DNA of 64,000 bases from Streptomyces cyaneochromogenes (lineage in GTDB: Bacteria > Actinomycetota > Actinomycetes > Streptomycetales > Streptomycetaceae). The stretch is taken from the NCBI RefSeq assembly GCF_003963535.1, contig NZ_CP034539.1, positions 3,224,001 to 3,288,000 of the forward strand, read 5' to 3'. Both the position numbers and the translations under genes were made by a program. Below the pieces are notes generated by a model. The model saw nothing but the letters and a program-made list of their open reading frames with translations, did not search any database and was not told where the DNA came from. This document shows, piece by piece, positions 60,521 to 64,000 of the stretch. Numbering within the stretch: the stretch's first letter is position 1; each line of letters opens with the position of its first letter.

Positions 60521-60829
60521 ATGCGCTACCGGCTCACGTTCGTCATCGGTCTCGCCGTCGGTTACGTCCTCGGCACACGCGCCGGACGAGAGCGCTACGA
60601 GCAGCTGAAGAAGACCGCCCGGGACATCTCCCAGAACCCCGCGGTCCGCAACACCGCGGAGTCGGCGGCACAACAGGGCCGCCACTTCGCGGGCGTGGCC
60701 TACCACACGGTCACCGAGAAGGTGGGCGACCGCGTCCCCGAGACGGTGGCCGCACGAGTCCGTTCCCTACGAGAACGCAGCGCTCACAACGGCGGCGCCG
60801 AGGACGACTGGGGAACCAGCAACACGTGA
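60521..60829 (+). CDS. YtxH-like small membrane-anchored protein
   Basis: A 102-residue protein with an N-terminal helix (LTFVIGLAVGYVLGTRAGRERYEQL) characteristic of YtxH-type proteins, then an amphipathic coiled-coil segment and a polar tail. A ribosome site AAGGAAGGG precedes ATG 60521. The function is unknown. Confidence 0.75.
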   Translation: MRYRLTFVIGLAVGYVLGTRAGRERYEQLKKTARDISQNPAVRNTAESAAQQGRHFAGVAYHTVTEKVGDRVPETVAARVRSLRERSAHNGGAEDDWGTSNT

Positions 60830-61006
60830 CGGCACGTCCTGAGCACCGGGCACCGCGACGCCGCCAAGGGGCGCGGGGCTGTATCGACGTGCGGCTCCGC
60901 CGTGTGGGCGCGACCGGCCCCCACACACCCCGCACCCGAAACACGACCCGCATCCCTACGGCGCCCATGGCCCGAGCAAGCGCAGCGCTACGGCAGAATT
61001 TGAACC

Positions 61007-62464
61007 ATGGGGATAGTCGCCGGGCTGGACAGTTCGCCCGATTTCACTCGCATCGTCGTCTGCGACACGGACACAGGCGCCGTGCTCAGGCAGGGGTACG
61101 CCCCGCACCCGGTGGAATCGCCGGACGGCGGCGGCGCCCGCCCCTCCGACATCGACCCGCAGGCCTGGCTGCTGTCCCTCGGTGAGGCGGCCGGCGGTGG
61201 GCTGCTCGAAGGTGTGCAGGCCATCGGCGTGTCGACGCAGCAGAACGCGGTGGTCCCGCTGGACGCACAGGGCAACACCGTGCGGCCCGCGATGGTCGGC
61301 GGTGACAAGCGGGCGCAGGTCGCGGCGGCCGATCTGATCGACGCGCTGGGCGGGCGCGAGGCGTGGGCGCAGGCCGTGGGGTGTGTGCCGCAGGCCGCGC
61401 AGCCGGTGACCAAGCTGCGCTGGCTCGCCAAGACCGAGCCGGAGAACGCCGTACGCGCCGCCGTGCTGATGCAGGCGCACGACTGGTTGGTGTGGCAGTT
61501 GCTCGGCCGGCCCGTGAGAAGGACCACGGACCGGGGCGGGGCCTCCGGGACGGGTTACTGGTCGGCGGCCACCGGCGCCTACCGTTCCGATCTCGTCGAG
61601 CTCGCGCTCGGCCATCAGGCGATGCTGCCCGAGGTGATCGGCCCGGCCGAAGCTGCCGGTACGACGCCGGAGGGGCTGCTGATCTCCGCGGGGACCGGCG
61701 AGACCATGGCCGCCGCGTTCGGGCTGGGCATAGGGCTCGGCGACGCCGTCGTGTCGCTCGGCGCGTCCGGGTCCGTGATGGCCGTCCACCCGGAGGCGCT
61801 CGTCGACAGCAGCGGGATGATCACCTCCCTGGCCGACGCGACCGGCATGCACCTGCCGGTCGTCACCACCCTCAACGCCGTACGCACCCTGCGCGGCACC
61901 GCCGAACTCCTCGGCGTGCCCGACCTGGAGAGCCTGTCCGACCTGGCGATGAAGTCGACGCCGGGGGCTCATGGGCTGGTGCTGCTGCCCTATCTGGAGG
62001 GTGAGCGGACGCCGAATCTGCCGCACACCGCGGGCACGCTGGCCGGGCTTCGGCGGGAGTCGATGAAGCCGGAGCATCTGGCGCGGGCCGCGTTCGAGGG
62101 CATGCTGTGCGGGCTCGCGGACGCGCTCGACGTGCTGCGCGGCCGGGGTGTCGAGGTTCGGCGGATCTTCCTGCTCGGGGCGGTCGCCGAGCTGTCGGCC
62201 GTGCAGGCGGCGGCGCCCGCGCTGTTCGGGGTGCAGGTCGTCGTGCCGCAGCCCGCGGACTACGCGGCGATCGGCGCCGCCCGGCAGGCCGCCTGGGCAC
62301 TCGGTGTGTCGCAGGGCACGCTCGACCCGCGCACCCCGCCCATCTGGCAGGGCGCGGCCGCGCAGGTCCTGGAGCCCGGCGAGGAGCTGGCGGTGGGTCA
62401 GGCGGTCCGGCAGCAGTTCGTGTCGGTGCGGGATCAGACGCATCCCGGGGCGTTCCGGCCATAG
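61007..62464 (+). CDS. FGGY-family carbohydrate kinase (xylulokinase type)
   Basis: A 485-residue sugar kinase. The first ATP/sugar domain has MGIVAGLDSSPDFTRIVVCD and IGVSTQQNAVVPLDAQG. The second has VSLGASGSVMAV, LLPYLEGERTPNLPHTAGTLAGL and LLGAVAELSAVQ. The conserved GG around PAMVGGDKRAQ occupies the substrate site. Usual length. Substrate may be xylulose or another pentulose. It stands alone between the YtxH-like gene and the ABC exporter. Confidence 0.85.
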   Translation: MGIVAGLDSSPDFTRIVVCDTDTGAVLRQGYAPHPVESPDGGGARPSDIDPQAWLLSLGEAAGGGLLEGVQAIGVSTQQNAVVPLDAQGNTVRPAMVGGDKRAQVAAADLIDALGGREAWAQAVGCVPQAAQPVTKLRWLAKTEPENAVRAAVLMQAHDWLVWQLLGRPVRRTTDRGGASGTGYWSAATGAYRSDLVELALGHQAMLPEVIGPAEAAGTTPEGLLISAGTGETMAAAFGLGIGLGDAVVSLGASGSVMAVHPEALVDSSGMITSLADATGMHLPVVTTLNAVRTLRGTAELLGVPDLESLSDLAMKSTPGAHGLVLLPYLEGERTPNLPHTAGTLAGLRRESMKPEHLARAAFEGMLCGLADALDVLRGRGVEVRRIFLLGAVAELSAVQAAAPALFGVQVVVPQPADYAAIGAARQAAWALGVSQGTLDPRTPPIWQGAAAQVLEPGEELAVGQAVRQQFVSVRDQTHPGAFRP

Positions 62465-62637
62465 TGAACGGAATGGGCGGAAGGTAGCGGAAGGTAAGAG
62501 ACCGGCAGGAAGCGCACCCGGAAGGCCGTACGGAGCCGCGCTGACGGCTTAATCGGTTGAGGTAACACCGCCGGAGTGTTCGACGATAGGGGCCAGGGGC
62601 AACCAATCGCCCCGTCGTCGACTCCGAGAGAAGCAGC

Positions 62638-64000
62638 GTGCTCATACGACTTCTGCGGACCTACCTCAGGCCCTACCGAAAACCCATCGGCTGGCTGGTG
62701 CTGCTGCAGTTCCTGCAGACCTGCGCCACCCTCTACCTGCCCACGCTGAACGCGGACATCATCGACTCGGGCGTCGTCAACGGCGACACCGGCTACATCC
62801 TCGGCTACGGCGCCCTGATGATCGGCATCTCGCTGGTGCAGGTCGTGTGCAACATCGGTGCCGTGTACTACGGCGCCAGGACCGCCGCGGCGCTCGGGCG
62901 GGACGTGCGGGCGGCCGTCTTCGACCGGGTGCAGTCGTTCTCGGCTCGTGAGGTCGGGCATTTCGGCGCGCCCTCGCTGATCACCCGGACGACCAATGAC
63001 GTCCAGCAGGTGCAGATGCTGGCCCTGATGACGTTCACGCTGATGGTGTCGGCGCCGATCATGTGCGTGGGCGGCATCGTGCTGGCCCTCGGCCTGGACG
63101 TGCCGCTGTCCGCGGTGCTGGTCGCGGTGGTGCCCGTGCTCGGCATCAGCGTGACCTTGATCGTACGGCGGCTGCGGCCGCTGTTCCGCACCATGCAGGA
63201 GCGCCTCGACACGGTGAACCGGGTGCTGCGCGAGCAGATCACCGGCAACCGTGTGATCCGCGCCTTCGTGCGCGACGAGTACGAGCAGCAGCGCTTCCGC
63301 AAGGCGAATGTCGAGCTCACGGACATGGCGATGGGCACCGGCAGGCTGCTCGCGCTGATGTTCCCGATCGTCATGACGGTGGTGAACCTGTCGTCGATCG
63401 CGGTGGTGTGGTTCGGGGCCCACCGGATCGACAGCGGCGGGATGCAGATCGGTGATCTGACCGCGTTCCTCGCCTATCTCATGCAGATCGTGATGTCCGT
63501 GATGATGGCCACCTTCATGTTCATGATGGTGCCGCGCGCCGAGGTGTGCGCCGAGCGTGTCCAGGAGGTCCTGGACACGTCGTCGAGCGTGGTCCCGCCG
63601 GTCGCGCCGGTGCGTGAGCTGCGCCGGCACGGGCATCTGGAGATCCGGGGGGCGGGCTTCCGCTATCCGGGCGCCGAGGAGCCGGTGCTCAAGGCGATCG
63701 ACCTGGTGGCCCGGCCCGGCGAGGTGACCGCGGTGATCGGGTCGACGGGCAGCGGGAAGTCGACGCTGCTGGGGCTCGTGCCCCGGCTGTTCGACGCGAC
63801 CGACGGCCAGGTGCTCGTGGACGGCGAGGACGTGGCGGGCATCGAGCCCCGGCTGCTGGCGAAGACGGTCGGCCTCGTGCCGCAGAAGCCGTATCTGTTC
63901 GCGGGGACGGTGGCGACGAACCTGCGCTACGGCAACCCCGACGCCACGGACGAGGAGCTGTGGCACGCGCTGGAGGTGGCGCAGGCCAAGGGGTTCGTGG
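62638..64000 (+). CDS. ABC exporter (permease-ATPase fusion), 3' end outside window
   Basis: The first 454 codons of an ABC multidrug/lipid-exporter-type half transporter. Six hydrophobic helices fill residues about 15-310. The intracellular loop has DVRAAVFDRVQSFSAREVGHFGAPSLITRTTNDVQQVQ, typical of this class. The ATPase domain begins with LEIRGAGFRYP, Walker A GSTGSGKST is at about codons 368-376 and the Q-loop is VGLVPQKPYLF. The signature and Walker B lie beyond the window. GTG start at 62638 with AGAGAAG upstream. Confidence 0.88.
   Translation, partial: MLIRLLRTYLRPYRKPIGWLVLLQFLQTCATLYLPTLNADIIDSGVVNGDTGYILGYGALMIGISLVQVVCNIGAVYYGARTAAALGRDVRAAVFDRVQSFSAREVGHFGAPSLITRTTNDVQQVQMLALMTFTLMVSAPIMCVGGIVLALGLDVPLSAVLVAVVPVLGISVTLIVRRLRPLFRTMQERLDTVNRVLREQITGNRVIRAFVRDEYEQQRFRKANVELTDMAMGTGRLLALMFPIVMTVVNLSSIAVVWFGAHRIDSGGMQIGDLTAFLAYLMQIVMSVMMATFMFMMVPRAEVCAERVQEVLDTSSSVVPPVAPVRELRRHGHLEIRGAGFRYPGAEEPVLKAIDLVARPGEVTAVIGSTGSGKSTLLGLVPRLFDATDGQVLVDGEDVAGIEPRLLAKTVGLVPQKPYLFAGTVATNLRYGNPDATDEELWHALEVAQAKGFV

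Noticed and set aside
60205..60522. A 105-codon minus-strand ORF with the duplicated peptide SSVAQLAEQPAVNRQ
   Set aside because: It is a translation of the two tRNA-Asn genes, a known annotation artefact.

Overview
The window is a GC-rich actinobacterial chromosome segment, most likely Streptomyces. The evidence is third-position GC bias in every long reading frame, frequent GTG starts, ATGA/GTGA stop-start overlaps, an AfsA/ArpA-type butyrolactone locus, a MatB malonyl-CoA synthetase locus followed by an Mbl-like actin gene, and an IS481-type insertion sequence. About 55 protein genes, three tRNA genes, one insertion sequence, one small inverted-repeat element, several terminators and several candidate operators can be supported.

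Layout. 1-7.7 kb: end of a probable surface-glycan locus (arabinofuranosyltransferase-like protein, condensation-fold acyltransferase, two methyltransferases, an EamA-type membrane protein, a Trm112-like protein). 8.0-15.6 kb: a four-gene minus-strand operon coupled by GTGA overlaps (TIR protein, MoxR ATPase, degenerate vWA protein, TPR protein with a catalytically dead caspase-like domain) and a divergent SLOG-like protein with four membrane helices. This looks like an undescribed variant of MoxR/vWA-centred conflict systems and is the leading candidate for a new system. 15.6-21.0 kb: a truncated ATP-grasp gene, a methyltransferase-S1 fusion, and an acyltransferase/glycosyltransferase pair in which the glycosyltransferase carries degenerate receiver and GGDEF modules. 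21.2-26.5 kb: a malonate uptake and activation locus (GntR regulator, MatC, MatB, fused carboxyltransferase) with paired palindromic operators. 26.8-27.9 kb: Mbl-like actin homologue. 27.9-31.5 kb: lipoprotein, histidine kinase, OmpR-type regulator and an upstream 37-residue ORF. 31.6-34.3 kb: two small conserved hypothetical genes, an IS481-type element and a 202-bp TA-flanked element, both inserted at stop codons. 34.3-41.4 kb: a CitA/CitB-like two-component pair facing a TctCBA tricarboxylate transporter, then a universal stress protein and a TerC-like protein. 41.6-45.2 kb: a VanW-type envelope protein and a secreted berberine-bridge-type flavoenzyme.

45.3-54.3 kb: a probable C7-cyclitol biosynthetic cluster (sugar-phosphate cyclase, ROK kinase with a histidine-rich repeat tail, MDR and SDR dehydrogenases, TIM-barrel isomerase, HAD phosphatase, serine hydrolase, LLM flavoprotein), with no aminotransferase or glycosyltransferase in view. 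54.3-58.0 kb: LysR regulator, NAD-dependent epimerase, ArpA/ScbR-type receptor and AfsA-type butyrolactone synthase. A palindrome in front of the LysR gene shares a 12-base half-site with the receptor/AfsA intergenic region, suggesting the cluster is under butyrolactone control. 58.0-59.9 kb: an MFS exporter and a MerR regulator with a MerR-style operator. 59.9-60.4 kb: three tRNA genes. 60.5-64 kb: YtxH-like protein, FGGY kinase and an ABC exporter that runs off the window.

All functional statements are read from sequence motifs and family knowledge; no database search was run.
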